NCBI GenBank assembly: GCA_029582155.1
Contig: CM055905.1
Span: 66,806,356-66,870,355, forward strand
DNA: 64,000 nucleotides
Source of the DNA: Panopea generosa
Lineage: Eukaryota > Mollusca > Bivalvia > Adapedonta > Hiatellidae
Direction of reading: 5' to 3'
A model generated the notes under the pieces. It ran no database searches, had not been told where the DNA came from, and saw only the letters and a program-made list of their open reading frames with translations. Each line of letters begins with the position of its first letter. Position 1 is the first letter of the stretch. The position numbers and the translations under genes are program-made. This document shows, piece by piece, positions 1 to 10,789 of this stretch.

Positions 1-187
1 CAGAGTAACAGATGCACGCACATGAAACTTACACGAAATATGTTAATCTGAACCATGGCCATACAATTTGTGATTAATGTTAATGACAGTAGTCCACTGT
101 GTTTGTACGGTACCGTTTAAATCATGTTTCATGTTTCTTTCATGTGAGAATGAGTCTCCGGTCATTATTTTTGCCATAAATTAACAG

Positions 188-382
188 TATAAATCGAATA
201 CGCTATTGTGAAACTACGTCATTCTATTTATAATTCGACTCGTTCAATACAGGTGACACAATAATATTGAATATATTGTATTATATAATGTTTGTAACCG
301 ATATATATTCTGTCATACCTCATACGGTAGGACCATCTAAAATTATAATGACGTAGTTTCAAAATAGCGTATTGGGTTTATA
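188..382. mobile_element. MITE-like element with about 35-bp terminal inverted repeats
   Basis: The segment at 188-223 and the reverse complement of 347-382 match over about 35 bases with three or four mismatches; both carry AATACGCTATT followed by GAAACTACGTCATT. The 120 bp between them is AT-rich and non-coding. Size and structure fit a small non-autonomous DNA transposon. The outermost bases are TATAAA on one side and TTTATA on the other, so a TA target duplication is possible but cannot be proved. Confidence 0.6.
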
Positions 383-420
383 AGCCAACCATGTTAAAGA
401 TATACATGTACGTCACGTGT

Positions 421-683
421 CAATATGGCAGCCACAAGTAGCCATTAGGTAAATCAACCTAGGTAAAGGATAAGATGACAATATGGCAGCCACAAGTAGC
501 CATTGGGTAAATCAACCTGGGTAAAGGATGAGATGACAATATGGCAGCCATAAGTAGCCATTGGGTAAATCAACCTGGGTAAACGATTAGATGACAATAT
601 GGCAGCCATTAGGTAAATCAATCTGGGTAAAGGATTAGATGACAATATGGCAGCCATAAGTAGCCATTGGGTAAATCATCCTG
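421..683. repeat. 59-bp tandem repeat, cut by the assembly gap
   Basis: About four and a half copies of a 59-bp unit starting CAATATGGCAGCCA and containing GTAGCCATTGGGTAAATCA. Starts are near 422, 480, 539, 598 and 647. The fourth unit lacks about 10 bases. The array runs into the run of N, so its true length is unknown. Confidence 0.9.
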
Positions 684-1183
684 NNNNNNNNNNNNNNNNN
701 NNNNNNNNNNNNNNNNNNNNNNNNNNNNNNNNNNNNNNNNNNNNNNNNNNNNNNNNNNNNNNNNNNNNNNNNNNNNNNNNNNNNNNNNNNNNNNNNNNNN
801 NNNNNNNNNNNNNNNNNNNNNNNNNNNNNNNNNNNNNNNNNNNNNNNNNNNNNNNNNNNNNNNNNNNNNNNNNNNNNNNNNNNNNNNNNNNNNNNNNNNN
901 NNNNNNNNNNNNNNNNNNNNNNNNNNNNNNNNNNNNNNNNNNNNNNNNNNNNNNNNNNNNNNNNNNNNNNNNNNNNNNNNNNNNNNNNNNNNNNNNNNNN
1001 NNNNNNNNNNNNNNNNNNNNNNNNNNNNNNNNNNNNNNNNNNNNNNNNNNNNNNNNNNNNNNNNNNNNNNNNNNNNNNNNNNNNNNNNNNNNNNNNNNNN
1101 NNNNNNNNNNNNNNNNNNNNNNNNNNNNNNNNNNNNNNNNNNNNNNNNNNNNNNNNNNNNNNNNNNNNNNNNNNNNNNNNNNN
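684..1183. other. Assembly gap (500 N)
   Basis: Exactly 500 N separate a 59-bp tandem repeat on the left from a 14-bp minisatellite on the right. The round number suggests a placeholder rather than a measured distance. Any reading frame crossing it is meaningless. Confidence 0.99.
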
Positions 1184-3050
1184 GAGTGTAAGGTGGTGAG
1201 TGTAAGGTGGTAAGTGTAAAGTGGTAAGTGTAAGGTGGTGAGTGTAAGGTGGTGAGTGTAAGATGGTGAGTGAAAGGTAAGTGTAAGATGGTGAGTGTAA
1301 GATGGTGAGTGTTGGGGTGAGTGTAAGGAGGTTAGTGTTATGTGGTGAGTGTAAGGGGGTGAGTGTAATGTAGTGTGTGTAAGGTTGTTATGAGATAGTG
1401 AGTGTAAGGGGGTGAGTGTAAAGTAGAAAGTGTAAGATGGTTAGCTGGTGAGTGTAAGGTAGTGAATAGTAGGTGGTGAGTGTAAGGTGGTGAATATTAG
1501 GTGGTGAGTGTAAGATGATGAGTGTAATGTGTGGTGTAAGGTGGTGAGTGTAAGATTGTGAGTGTTAGGTGGTGAGTGTTAGGTGGTAAGTGTAAGGTGG
1601 TGAATGTAAAATGGTGAGTGTAAGGTGATGAGTGTAAGATGGTGAGTGTTAAGTTGTGAGTGTAAAATAGTGAGTATAAGGTGGTGGGTGTAAAGTGGTT
1701 ATTGTTCGGAGATTAGTGTGTTCGGTGGTGAGTGTAAGGTGGTGTATGTAAAGTGGTGAGTGTAAGGTGTGAGTGTATGGTGGTGAATGTAAGGTGGTGG
1801 ATGGTGAGTGTAAGGAAATGTGTGTTGGGTGGTGAGTGTGAGGATATGTGTGTTAGGTGGTGAGTGTAAAGTGGTGAGTACAAGATGGTGAATGTAAAGT
1901 GGTGAGTTTGAGGTGGTGATTGTTAGGTGATGAGTGTAAAGTGGTAAGTGTAAAGTTGTGAGTGTTAGGTGGTAAGTATACAGTGGTGAGTGTAAGGTGG
2001 TTAACGTTATTTGGTGAGTGTATGGTGGTGAATGTAAGGTGGTTGGTGGTGAGTGTAAGGAAATGTGTGTTGGGTGGTGAGTGCAAGGTGGTGAGTGTAA
2101 GGAGATGTGTGTTAGGTGGTGAGTGTGAGGTGGTGAGTGCAAGATGGTGACTGTAAGGTGGTGAGTGTAAAGTGGTGAGTTGTAAGGTGGTTAATGTTAG
2201 GTGGTGAGTGTAAAGTGGTATGTGTAAGGTTGTGAGTGTAAAGAGCTGAGTGTAAGATGGAGAGTGTAAGGTGATGAGTGTAAAATGGTGAGTGTAAGGT
2301 GATGAGTGTAAGGTGGTGAGTGTTAAGTTGTGAGTGTAAAGTATTGATTATAAGGTGGTGGGTGTAAAGTGGTTATTGTTCGGAGATTAGTGTGTTCGGT
2401 GGTGAGTGTAAGGTGGTGTATGTAAAGTGGTGAGTGTAAGGTGTGAGTGTATGGTGGTGAGTGTAAGGTGGTGTATGTGAAGTGGTGAGTGTAAGGAAAT
2501 GTGTGTTTGGTGGTGAGTGTAAAGTGGTGAGTGTAAGGAGGTGTGTGTTAGGTGGTGAGTGTGAGGAGGTGAGTGCAAGATGGTGAGTGTAAGGTGGTGA
2601 GTGTAAAGTGGTGAGTTGTAAGGTGGTTAATGTTAGGTGATGAGTGTAAAGTGGTATGTGTAAGGTTGTGAGTGTAAAGAGCTGAGTGTAAGTTGGAGAG
2701 TGTAAGGTGATGAGTGTAAAATGGTGAATGTAAGGTGATGATTGTAAGGTGGTGAGTGTTAAGTTGTGAGTGTAAAGTATTGATTATAAGGTGGTGGGTG
2801 TAAAGTGGTTATTGTTCGGAGATAAGTGTGTTCGGTGGTGAGTGTAAGGTGGTGTATGTAAAGTGGTGAGTGTAAGGTGTGAGTGTAAGGTCGTGAATGT
2901 TAGGTGGTGTATGTATGGTGGTGAGTGTAAGGAAATGAGTGTTAGGTGGTGAGTGCAAGGTGGTGAGAGTTAGGAGATGTGTGTAAGGTGGTGGGTGTAA
3001 AGTGGTGAATGTAAGATGGTGTTGGTAAGTTGGTGAGGGTAAGGTCTGAA
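1184..3050. repeat. 14-bp minisatellite (AGGTGGTGAGTGTA)n with higher-order structure
   Basis: About 1.87 kb of degenerate copies of a 14-bp unit, consensus AGGTGGTGAGTGTA on the plus strand. A distinctive variant containing TTATTGTTCGGAGAT occurs at 1699, 2373 and 2809 and is followed each time by the same order of variants. Blocks of about 674 and 436 bp have therefore been duplicated as wholes. Long minus-strand frames here (His/Thr/Leu-rich) are artefacts of the repeat. Confidence 0.95.
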
Positions 3051-3093
3051 CAATTGTTCGAAACTTCAATATATTCTCATACATAAAAACGCG

Positions 3094-3310
3094 TGTCCTT
3101 TGTGACCGAATGATCTAAGGCATTGTCTCAAGATCACTTACCTCTCTCTGCACTGTTAGATCGTAGGTTCGAGTTCCGCCTGCTCCAAAACCTTTTTGTG
3201 AAAAAGTTTGCCGGTTCCTTGCGTATGGAATATGGTTCTACTCAGATTCATTCTGAAGCTTTCCTCCTCCAATAAAACTGGATTTGACATATATAACCTG
3301 AAATATGTTG
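3094..3310 (+). mobile_element. tRNA-derived SINE, family A
   Basis: A tRNA-like head (A-box region TGACCGAATGATCTAAGG near 3112; B-box GGTTCGAGTTCC near 3166) is followed by a body containing GGTTCTACTCAGATTCATTC. The same head-plus-body order occurs at 11687-11890 (plus) and at 10158-10417, 36870-37127 and 49357-49614 (minus). Head and body at several loci identify a SINE; the head resembles type II (Ser/Leu) tRNAs in having a long variable region. Confidence 0.75.
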
Positions 3311-3692
3311 GAAATTAATTCATAAAAACCCTTGCGAAAACTGCTGACAAGTAAACTTTACGAGATTATTATGGAATAATGTTGATCAAGCCATTTATTG
3401 CATTCCAAGATTTTATTCTAAGAACATACGTGTACCCGTTGTTTGTATTTCGATATATATGCAACTCTTCAATGCTGGCGGCTGAGAAGGGTATGGTTAG
3501 AGTAACATTCGGAATACCTCGTCGATTATCCTATTTGAGGCAATTGGAACATCGCTCGTCCATTACGTACGTACATAGGCGGAAATGGCCCAGCAATGTT
3601 TCGAATGCTAATTGAGGATGACGGTTGTTAGAGTAAGTTTCTTGTTTAATGTTGAAAAACAAAACACCAATAACAATCTTACGTTTTTACAG

Positions 3693-6600
3693 CGATTATA
3701 TTCCGGTACCAAACAATAAAATCGATGTGGGATTCGGTCACCTTGACAAGAATAGTGATGGCCTTGTTCTGCCGGAGGAGTTTCGAATGTTGATATACAA
3801 AGATGATGTTGATGGTAAGAAATTAACTGTTCACAACCAATCGGAATTAGGTTTGTTACATAGAACAACCAATCAGAAGTAGGTATGGACATTACATAAT
3901 ACAACCAATCATAAGTAGGCTTATTACAGAATGTGACTATTCAGAGATCAGTTTGTTTAAATAAATATCATAGAAATTATTTGGCTCTTATACACGAATA
4001 AATTAAACGTAGCATTTATAAAATATTTGAAACTTTCATTTCTGACTTCTGCACCATATTTAGACGTTCCACTTAAAGCCCCATATGTCACAATATGGCT
4101 CTGATCAGGTTTGTATAGAATTATTATGCATAAGTCAAGTCAGGGTCAGAGGTTATATAAACTTAGCTCCTTGCTTAACTCCAGATTCCATGCTGAATTA
4201 AAAATGAATAGACTCAATATAACAAAATAGTTTTCGACTTCAATTCTACATTAATACTTTCAAATTTGAGGCCGAGTCAAGCGTTCGTACGTTAACGTGT
4301 GTGTTTATATGAATCTTGGAAATATTGTTTTGAGCATGAAAACACTTTTATAACCGCGGGGGCAGAAAGCTCTGTGTTTTTATAATTTGTAATCTCCACC
4401 GCTTTGATTTTTGTATAATTTGGAAAAATAATAAACAATATCTTTAAAAATAATTTGTGAAAGGTTTTACCCAAACTGCCATAAAATTGAAAATTTAGAG
4501 AGGGGCTAGTGAGAACATGAACTCAAAATAAAAAAAAAACAAACAAACATACAAGTATATTAACTTCTTTATATGATAATGCACAGTTTCAATAGGTTAA
4601 GCAGTCGATTAAGGATAAGGGTTCTACTTTTAGTTTACTGAAATATAACTGACAGGTTATGAAAATCACTTTGATATGCTAATCAAAGAACAATTCTAAT
4701 ATACAAGCTTGCCACCTCTGTGCTGTCCTTTCAGATGACGGATGTGTGTCGAGACTAGAGTACGAATCCGGGGCCACGGACGCGCCAACAGCCCTGGCCG
4801 ATACAATGTTCCGGTACTTCGATGTCAACTTTACCGACTGTTTGAATGCCCAAACGATGCAAAGGGAATTTACCAAAGCGGATAAGAATGGTGTAACAAA
4901 TTAACTGAAATTTCTTATTTAACCATATAGCTATAGCGTGGATTAGTGTGCATTATGCATTATGCAATATGAATGTCGTAGAGATTGAATTTCATATTAA
5001 CTGTTTTTTTTAGATGCATACATATAGATACATCACTTATACTTTTCTGTTCAGTAAATTATGGAAGTTTATTGCATTTTAAAGAGGAAGGTTCCATTCG
5101 AAGATAATGATTGATTTCGTACTTGTATTTAAATTCGTTAATACACAGGTCGGCATTTTCCGTTTTCTTCGTCAATGTTTTAGCATAACCCAGTACTGAC
5201 TTTATCGAGGGCCGTGATTTAGTATTTGGTCAACAAAGTTAAAGAATTGTACACTATAGAGACACAATACAAAATAAGTACAGAATTGAACAGAATATCA
5301 ATTATATATTTATGTTTGATATAAATGTGCAGTTTTACTGCTAATATAGAAAAAATATCTGCGATATAGGTGGGGCCTCTTTAAGAAAATAAAATATGGC
5401 CATTGTACTCAGGCCATATATCTTGTGTTTCTGTATGTTTGTCTCTCTATTTTGTGTTATTGTTATACAACTAAATTCAATGATTAAATAACTTTTTATG
5501 ACAATGGTAATTTTAGTGGATGGACAGATAACAGAACTGGAGTGGGAACAATATTTTCAAAATGTAAGTGGGACGAAATTATACAATGTATCACCTGTTC
5601 GGACAAACTGTGCAATATAGTACAGTTTTCCTTTAATTTGTGATTGCTGTCATGAAACCAAACATGTTCATGTGTGTCACTTGAACCATAATTCTACATC
5701 GATTATGAAACAAGTACTCATAACTTAGACAACTCACGCTAGAAGTATTTCTGGGTTGAACAAGTACCAAATGCATGCGGGCAAAGTGCCTTGCTAAAGG
5801 AATTACAAGGCAAGGCACTTTGCCCGCATGCTATGGTTGTTTTAGACCACCACACCTACATGTAGCTATGGCGAGGATCGACCCCACGTCCCTCTGATCT
5901 GATATGGCGGAGGATCAAAACCCATGTCCCTCTGATCTTCTATGGCGGAGGATCTGTCCCACGTCCTCTGATCTGCTATGGGTATGGATCGACCCACGTC
6001 CCTCTGATCTGTTATGGCGGAGGATCGGTCCCACGTCCCTCTGATATGCTATGGGTAAGGATCGAATCCACGTCCCTCTGATCTGCTATGGCGGATGATC
6101 TACCCACATCCCTCTTATCTGCTATGGCGGATGATCTACCCACATCCCTCTTATCTGCTATGGCGGATGATCTACCCACATCCCTCTGATCTGCTATGGC
6201 GGAGGATCGACCCCACGTCCCACTGATCTGCTATGGCGGAGGATCGGTCCCACGTCCCACTGATCTGCTATGGCGGAGGATCGGTCCCACGTCTCTCTTA
6301 TCTGCTTTGGCGCAGGATCAAACCTAAGTCCCTCTGATCTGCTATGGGTAAGGATCGACCCCGTGTCCCTCTGATCTGCTATGGGTAAGGATCGACACCA
6401 CGTCCCTCTGATCTGCTATGGGTAAGGATCGACCCCACGTCCCTCTGATCTGCTATGGGTAAGGATCGACCCCACGTCTCTCTGATCTGCTATGGCGGAT
6501 GATCGACCCCACGTCTCCCTTATCTGCTATGGCGGAGGATCAAACCCACGTCCCTCAGAGCCCTGGTCCATTGTTTTACCATTATTATATTCACAAGGTA

Positions 6601-6795
6601 TTTCATGCATTTTATGTTATTTTACACAATAATTGTTTTTCATATAATATTTGATACGCCAATGCTTAGAATACAGTTTTAAACAGACGCCGTCGTAATA
6701 TATTGATGACTTTTATTTTTCAGCTGATGAAACAAATCTTCAGTAACCATGGTAACATCCATCCTACCGCAACAGACGGTATCACCTCATCATAG
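3693..6795 (+). CDS. Calmodulin-like EF-hand protein, downstream four exons
   Basis: Four exons join in frame with AG/GT borders: 3693-3814, 4735-4890, 5517-5563 and 6724-6795 (stop TAG at 6793). They encode about 131 residues. Four EF-hand loops can be read: DKNSDGLVLPEE (exon 1), DVDDDGCVSRLE (formed across the first junction), a degenerate third loop starting DVNFTDCLN, and DKNVDGQITELE (formed across the second junction). Loops 1, 2 and 4 keep the acidic positions 1, 5 and 12 and Gly6, so they should bind calcium; loop 3 should not. A 23-residue tail follows. That two canonical loops are created only by splicing strongly supports the model. Exon 3693 starts in mid-codon, so at least one 5' exon with the initiator is missing; I could not place it and it may lie before the minisatellite. 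A Ca2+ sensor or extracellular calcium-binding role is possible; partners are unknown. Confidence 0.8.
5773..5831. repeat. Perfect 22-bp inverted repeat (hairpin) in the last EF-hand intron
   Basis: Bases 5773-5794 are the exact reverse complement of 5810-5831, with a 15-base spacer. The arm contains GGGCAAAGTGCCTTGC. The right arm leads into the 37-bp minisatellite after about 30 bp. Confidence 0.9.
5850..6565. repeat. 37-bp minisatellite in the last EF-hand intron
   Basis: About 19 copies of a 37-bp unit, consensus parts GCTATGGCGGAGGATC, GACCCCACGTCC and CTCTGATCT. Variants alternate between GGCGGAGGATC and GGGTAAGGATC. The array lies within the intron 5564-6723. Confidence 0.92.
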
Positions 6796-7084
6796 TTCAC
6801 CCCGTTATTATGGTTACGCGAAGACGTGACGACCCATATTCGAATCGGTAAATGGACAGTCAAATTTATGCAAATTTGATTCGTTTTTAATTAACTTAGT
6901 CGATTATCCAAATTAAACAGCTTTTATAAATTGTTATTTTCATGTTGTTGGTTTTTTATTTGAAGAACATGCATGCAGTGTACTCAGTAGGCCTTTAGCT
7001 CATGAAAGAATACAATCATAAATAAACAAATTAGTGTCGTTATACAGATGTGTTACTATCGCTGCATATTTATTTAAGTAAAAT

Positions 7085-7385
7085 CGAAACAACAAAACTA
7101 CGTTGATGAAAAGTAAAAACAACGACAGTGAAAAGTCGAAACAACAATGGTCACAAGTCGTAACTACGATGGTGAAAAGTCGATGGTGAAAAATCGAAAC
7201 TACGATAGTGAAAAGTGGAATTCATTTCGACTTTTCACCATCGTTGTTTCGTTTTTTACACCAGCGTAGTTTCGACTTTTAAACATAATTGTTTCGACTT
7301 TTAACCATAATTTTTTCTACTTTTCACCATCGTAGTTTCGACTTTTAACCACCCATTATCGTTTCGTTGATTCGACTCAACTTTA
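7085..7385. repeat. Inverted array of short units upstream of B-box gene 1
   Basis: Left side (7085-7216) holds direct copies of a roughly 22-bp unit of the type CTACGATGGTGAAAAGTCGAAA. Right side (7230-7380) holds the reverse complement, TTTCGACTTTTCACCATCGT and variants. The centre is about 13 bp, so a very long imperfect hairpin can form. Right-side-type units recur upstream of the other gene copies at 30910-30985, 43680-43755 and 62430-62490, where the opposite arm is missing. Confidence 0.85.
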
Positions 7386-7561
7386 TTTAATAAAAAAATC
7401 CGCGATGGCCCTAATGGGATACCGTAGTTATCGGAAAAAGATATCACGCGATATGTACCAACTGATTAATACCTGTGACGTAAACTGCGGTGCATGAATA
7501 CATTATATATCACTGATAATACGATAAAGAAAGTACAACGTTTAACGTATCATACTGGTCA

Positions 7562-7614
7562 GACATTATATAGGCATGTAGCATTAAGGAGTCGGACACA
7601 AAAGTCTGGACAAA
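7562..7614 (+). promoter_or_regulatory. Putative core promoter and short leader of B-box gene 1
   Basis: A TATA-like TTATATA lies at 7566-7572, 43 bp before the ATG, followed by GGAGTCGGACACA. The corresponding stretch is conserved before the copies at 33966, 45305 and 46429 and at the window's right end, although the TATA-like core reads TTATTTA in two of them. Placement of the start site is inference. Confidence 0.4.
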
Positions 7615-9531
7615 ATGTCAGTTCCCGGGAAGAAAGCTGAATGGGCATTTGAAGCTTCCGATGAAATGGGAGAATTAAACTGTCAGCCTTGTAACGAGGA
7701 AGGAAACGATTTACCTGCCGCGGGATTCTGTATAGATTGTTGTGAATACTTGTGTGACATATGTTTTACAACTCACCGCCGGGCTAGACCCTGCAGAAAC
7801 CACGTTCTGCAAGATTTAACGATGATAACAAGACACAAACCGCTTACAAAAACATCGGATATAACCGACGACGAATGTACCGAACACCAAGGAGAGACAG
7901 TTAAATTTTACTGCGGGTCACATGACCACCTTGGCTGCGGCACGTGTGTGGCTATTGGTCATCGAAGTTGTGGCGGTGTAATTTATGTTGAAACACAATA
8001 CGAACTTTTAAATAGGTCACTGACCGATATCAAACAGGACGTAGACATTCATGGCAAGAGAGCCGAACAAAATGGAAATGACGTTGATAAATATCACTCG
8101 AATGCTATACAAGAAATAAGACAGTTTAGAAAAGAAATAAACAACCATTTAGACAAACTTGAAAATGATGTTATCAGGGAGGTAGACAATGTTAAAGAAG
8201 AAGATAAAGTAATGGTGACGTCTTTACTTTCCAAACTGGACGCAATGAAAGTTGAAATTTTGTCTACAATCTCGGAACTAGATGCTTTGCACAACCTAAA
8301 ACGCAATCGAAAAATGTTCGCCTCTATGGCCAAAGCGGAAGAAAAAATACAGACCTTAGAGAACGGCATCAGTCAGATAACAGCCGACAACAAGATATGT
8401 AGTTACAGGTTTGAGCCCGAGAAGCAGTTGAAAGATTTGCTAAAAAATGTGAAATCTTTAGGGAATATAAGTATAATGGATTGCAACAAAAGTGTTATTA
8501 TGGAACCTAAATCACGACACATACCACTCCAAACACAGAACAAATCAAGACAATGCATATTGGAGCAAACAGAGACGAAGAGAAGTGGTAGACAAACACC
8601 ACCGGAACTTCCCCTGGACAGTGCAACAAAACAATCAGAAGCGCCCAGTGACAATTTCTTGATGAAAATAAACGATCAACAAACAAGAAATGACGAACTC
8701 CGAGTTGCGACACACATTTCTGACATCAATGTTCAATCACCAGGTGATACCATGTGCTGGATCACGGGAGCAGAACTTTTGCCTGGCAAACAACTCGTCA
8801 TTGCGGATTATAATAATAATAAGATTAAACTCGTAAACACAAAACAAAATGAAATTAACTCTGAAATACGACTGTCATCAGGACCATGGGACGTTACAAA
8901 GATCAACAACAGTAAAGTTGCCGTGACAGTACCAGGGACGGGTATAATACAATTAGTGTCAGTAGGGTCTCAATCACTGTCTACAGACCGAGATATAGAA
9001 GTGAATGGTCAGTGTCGTGGTATAGTATATAATGACGAGACAATTATAGTGACATTTGTGTACCCGGGGAGAGTGGAAATAATCAACATGAGTGGTGCCG
9101 TGTTGAAGACCCTGGTGAACGACACCAGTGGTACCCGACTGTTTGTCTGTCCGGAGTACATAGCCATCAACACAGATAAGACGGCCGTGTACGTGTCTGA
9201 TAGCGGCAATCACTCAGTGACCTGTATGACACTGGAGGGCAAGGTGAAGGCCGTCTACAAGGATGATGACCTGAAACGTTCCCGTGGTCTGACTTTAGAC
9301 AGGACCGGAACATTGTATGTCTGTGGGTTCAACTCCAATAACATCCACCAGATTACCGCTGGCTGTACCGAGATACAGAAACTGCTGGATCAGCGACATG
9401 GAATAACTAAACCACAATCCATTGCTTACTGTGATGAGGAGGACAAACTCTATGTTGGAATGAATCAGAGCAATGTCGTGAAAACGTTTCAGTTGAAATA
9501 TAATTTAACTGACAGTGATATATATAAATAA
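7615..9531 (+). CDS. RING-less TRIM-like protein 1: B-box, B-box, coiled coil, NHL-like propeller (638 aa)
   Basis: Single uninterrupted exon. Residues 23-63 form a B-box 1-type zinc site (C23, C26, C39, C42, C47, C50, H54, H63). Residues 88-119 form B-box 2 (C88, H91, C100, H103, C108, C111, H116). Residues about 125-270 are charged and heptad-like, as expected for a coiled coil. A linker rich in Q, S and T follows. From about residue 360 to the end, repeated strands such as QLVIADYNNNKIKLVN, TAVYVSDSGNHSVTCM and TLYVCGFNSNNIHQI mark a six-bladed NHL-type beta-propeller. No RING is present, so direct E3 activity is not expected. TRIM-type relatives of this architecture (TRIM2/3/45/56/71-like) are expanded in bivalves and often discussed in innate immunity; a role here is inference. 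Paralogues lie at 33966-35867 and 46429-48330. The N-terminus is about five residues shorter than theirs. Confidence 0.9.
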   Translation: MSVPGKKAEWAFEASDEMGELNCQPCNEEGNDLPAAGFCIDCCEYLCDICFTTHRRARPCRNHVLQDLTMITRHKPLTKTSDITDDECTEHQGETVKFYCGSHDHLGCGTCVAIGHRSCGGVIYVETQYELLNRSLTDIKQDVDIHGKRAEQNGNDVDKYHSNAIQEIRQFRKEINNHLDKLENDVIREVDNVKEEDKVMVTSLLSKLDAMKVEILSTISELDALHNLKRNRKMFASMAKAEEKIQTLENGISQITADNKICSYRFEPEKQLKDLLKNVKSLGNISIMDCNKSVIMEPKSRHIPLQTQNKSRQCILEQTETKRSGRQTPPELPLDSATKQSEAPSDNFLMKINDQQTRNDELRVATHISDINVQSPGDTMCWITGAELLPGKQLVIADYNNNKIKLVNTKQNEINSEIRLSSGPWDVTKINNSKVAVTVPGTGIIQLVSVGSQSLSTDRDIEVNGQCRGIVYNDETIIVTFVYPGRVEIINMSGAVLKTLVNDTSGTRLFVCPEYIAINTDKTAVYVSDSGNHSVTCMTLEGKVKAVYKDDDLKRSRGLTLDRTGTLYVCGFNSNNIHQITAGCTEIQKLLDQRHGITKPQSIAYCDEEDKLYVGMNQSNVVKTFQLKYNLTDSDIYK

Positions 9532-10157
9532 TGTAGTGTTTGAAGAAAAAAGTAATTATAGTTTATATCCATATGAGATTGTAGTGTAGTAAGACAAATA
9601 TATTATATTCAGGCTACATACGTGGATCACATATAAAGATAAACTGACAAGTTTTAATGAAGAGAAAATAAATAGAAAGGGGAGAATTAAATAACATATT
9701 TTAGATATTTCTAACTATAAAATTAATATTCGAATAATAATGACAAATAATAATAGTAACAATGATGATGATAACAATTAAAGAGGAAATGATAAATCAT
9801 GATTCATAATACTGGAAATAAATCAAAAGCTCATAAATGAATGATTAATACAAATATTTGTTTCATCATTTATAATATAAAATTGCATTAAAATATATTT
9901 TAAACAGAATCTAATTCACAAATATACAAAATAAAAACCGATTGTGACGATGAAAACACTTATACACAATAATATAGACAAAATATTTTCATTACATTTA
10001 TGAAGCATTTATTTTTAATGTTATTTTTGAATGTGATTTTTAATGTGATTTTTGAATGTGATTTAAGGTCATTTTCGTCAAATTTCTGGACATATACATC
10101 TATGTTTTATATGGCATCTTCATTTTCATTGAATACCGCATAATGAAAAGAAAAGTA
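9532..10157. other. Duplicated AT-rich 3' flank of gene 1
   Basis: No gene. The segment is homologous to 35868-36540 and 48331-49020, including repeated GAATGTGATTTT motifs near 10028-10065. Homology with the other copies resumes after 10140 without the SINE present there. Confidence 0.7.
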
Positions 10158-10417
10158 AAATGTTTTATTCTTTCAACACTTTTTGGAATGGGTTTTAACG
10201 CCATTTTTAACACATGGCAGGTTACATGTGACGTATGCCGTTTTATTGGTGATTCAACACACCAGAGTCTGAGTAGAACCATCGTTTTTTTTTTGCAAGA
10301 AACTTGCAACATTTCTCATACATTTTCTGTACCGAGCTGGACTCAAACCCACGACCTCAGTGGTGAGGGGTAAGGTCGTTAGCTGACAGTGCCTTAAACC
10401 ACTCGGCCACAGAGGAC
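10158..10417 (-). mobile_element. tRNA-derived SINE, family A, in gene 1 3' flank
   Basis: Read on the minus strand, a head with GTGGCCGAGTGGTTTAAGGC and a B-box GGGTTTGAGTCC is followed by the body GGTTCTACTCAGACTC and a tail ending near 10158. Orthologous insertions lie at 36870-37127 and 49357-49614, so it predates the block duplication. Confidence 0.8.
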
Positions 10418-10672
10418 ATTTCTAGGGTGTCCGTATTTCTTCAACAAATAACCGTTATACACATCAGTTCACACAAATTAACTTGATTTCAGAGAATAGG
10501 TTAGATATGAAGTCACATCAATGACTTCAATGAAATATAAAACATCAAAAACATTAAAATCAACATCAAAAACACTCCAAACGTAACAAAAGTTGACATA
10601 TTGTATAACATCCGATAGTGGTATATATTAAAGAAGGCAACATGCGAATTCCCGTATTACTTCCGTATCGAC

Positions 10673-10743
10673 GGGCCAGGTCAGCACAGTCATTAGCGCG
10701 TCTGACTTTCATTCCGGGGGTCGTGAGTTCGAATCCCCTTCCA
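10673..10743 (+). mobile_element. tRNA-like sequence (SINE family B head)
   Basis: GGTCAGCACAGTCATTAGCG resembles a tRNA D-arm/A-box and GTGAGTTCGAATCCC a T-arm/B-box. Matching copies occur at 37402-37471 and 49888-49957 in the other gene blocks. The acceptor stem does not close, so this is not a functional tRNA gene. Confidence 0.55.
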
Positions 10744-10789
10744 AATAGCTTGTGTTTTGTCAACAGAACTTAACTATCATCAATATCAG

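Noticed and set aside
647-1213. Frames of 174-188 codons across the N run
   Set aside because: They consist mostly of unknown bases.
1699-3084. Long minus-strand frames rich in His, Thr and Leu
   Set aside because: They are translations of a 14-bp minisatellite that lacks stops in that strand; no start context, domain or codon constraint.
3379-3615. 78-codon frame as the 5' exon of the EF-hand gene
   Set aside because: No donor with the required phase was found, and the sequence has no EF-hand or signal-peptide character that would join it convincingly.
8094-8713. Minus-strand frames inside B-box gene 1 (and the equivalents in genes 2 and 3)
   Set aside because: Shadows of the coding strand; recur only because the genes are paralogous.
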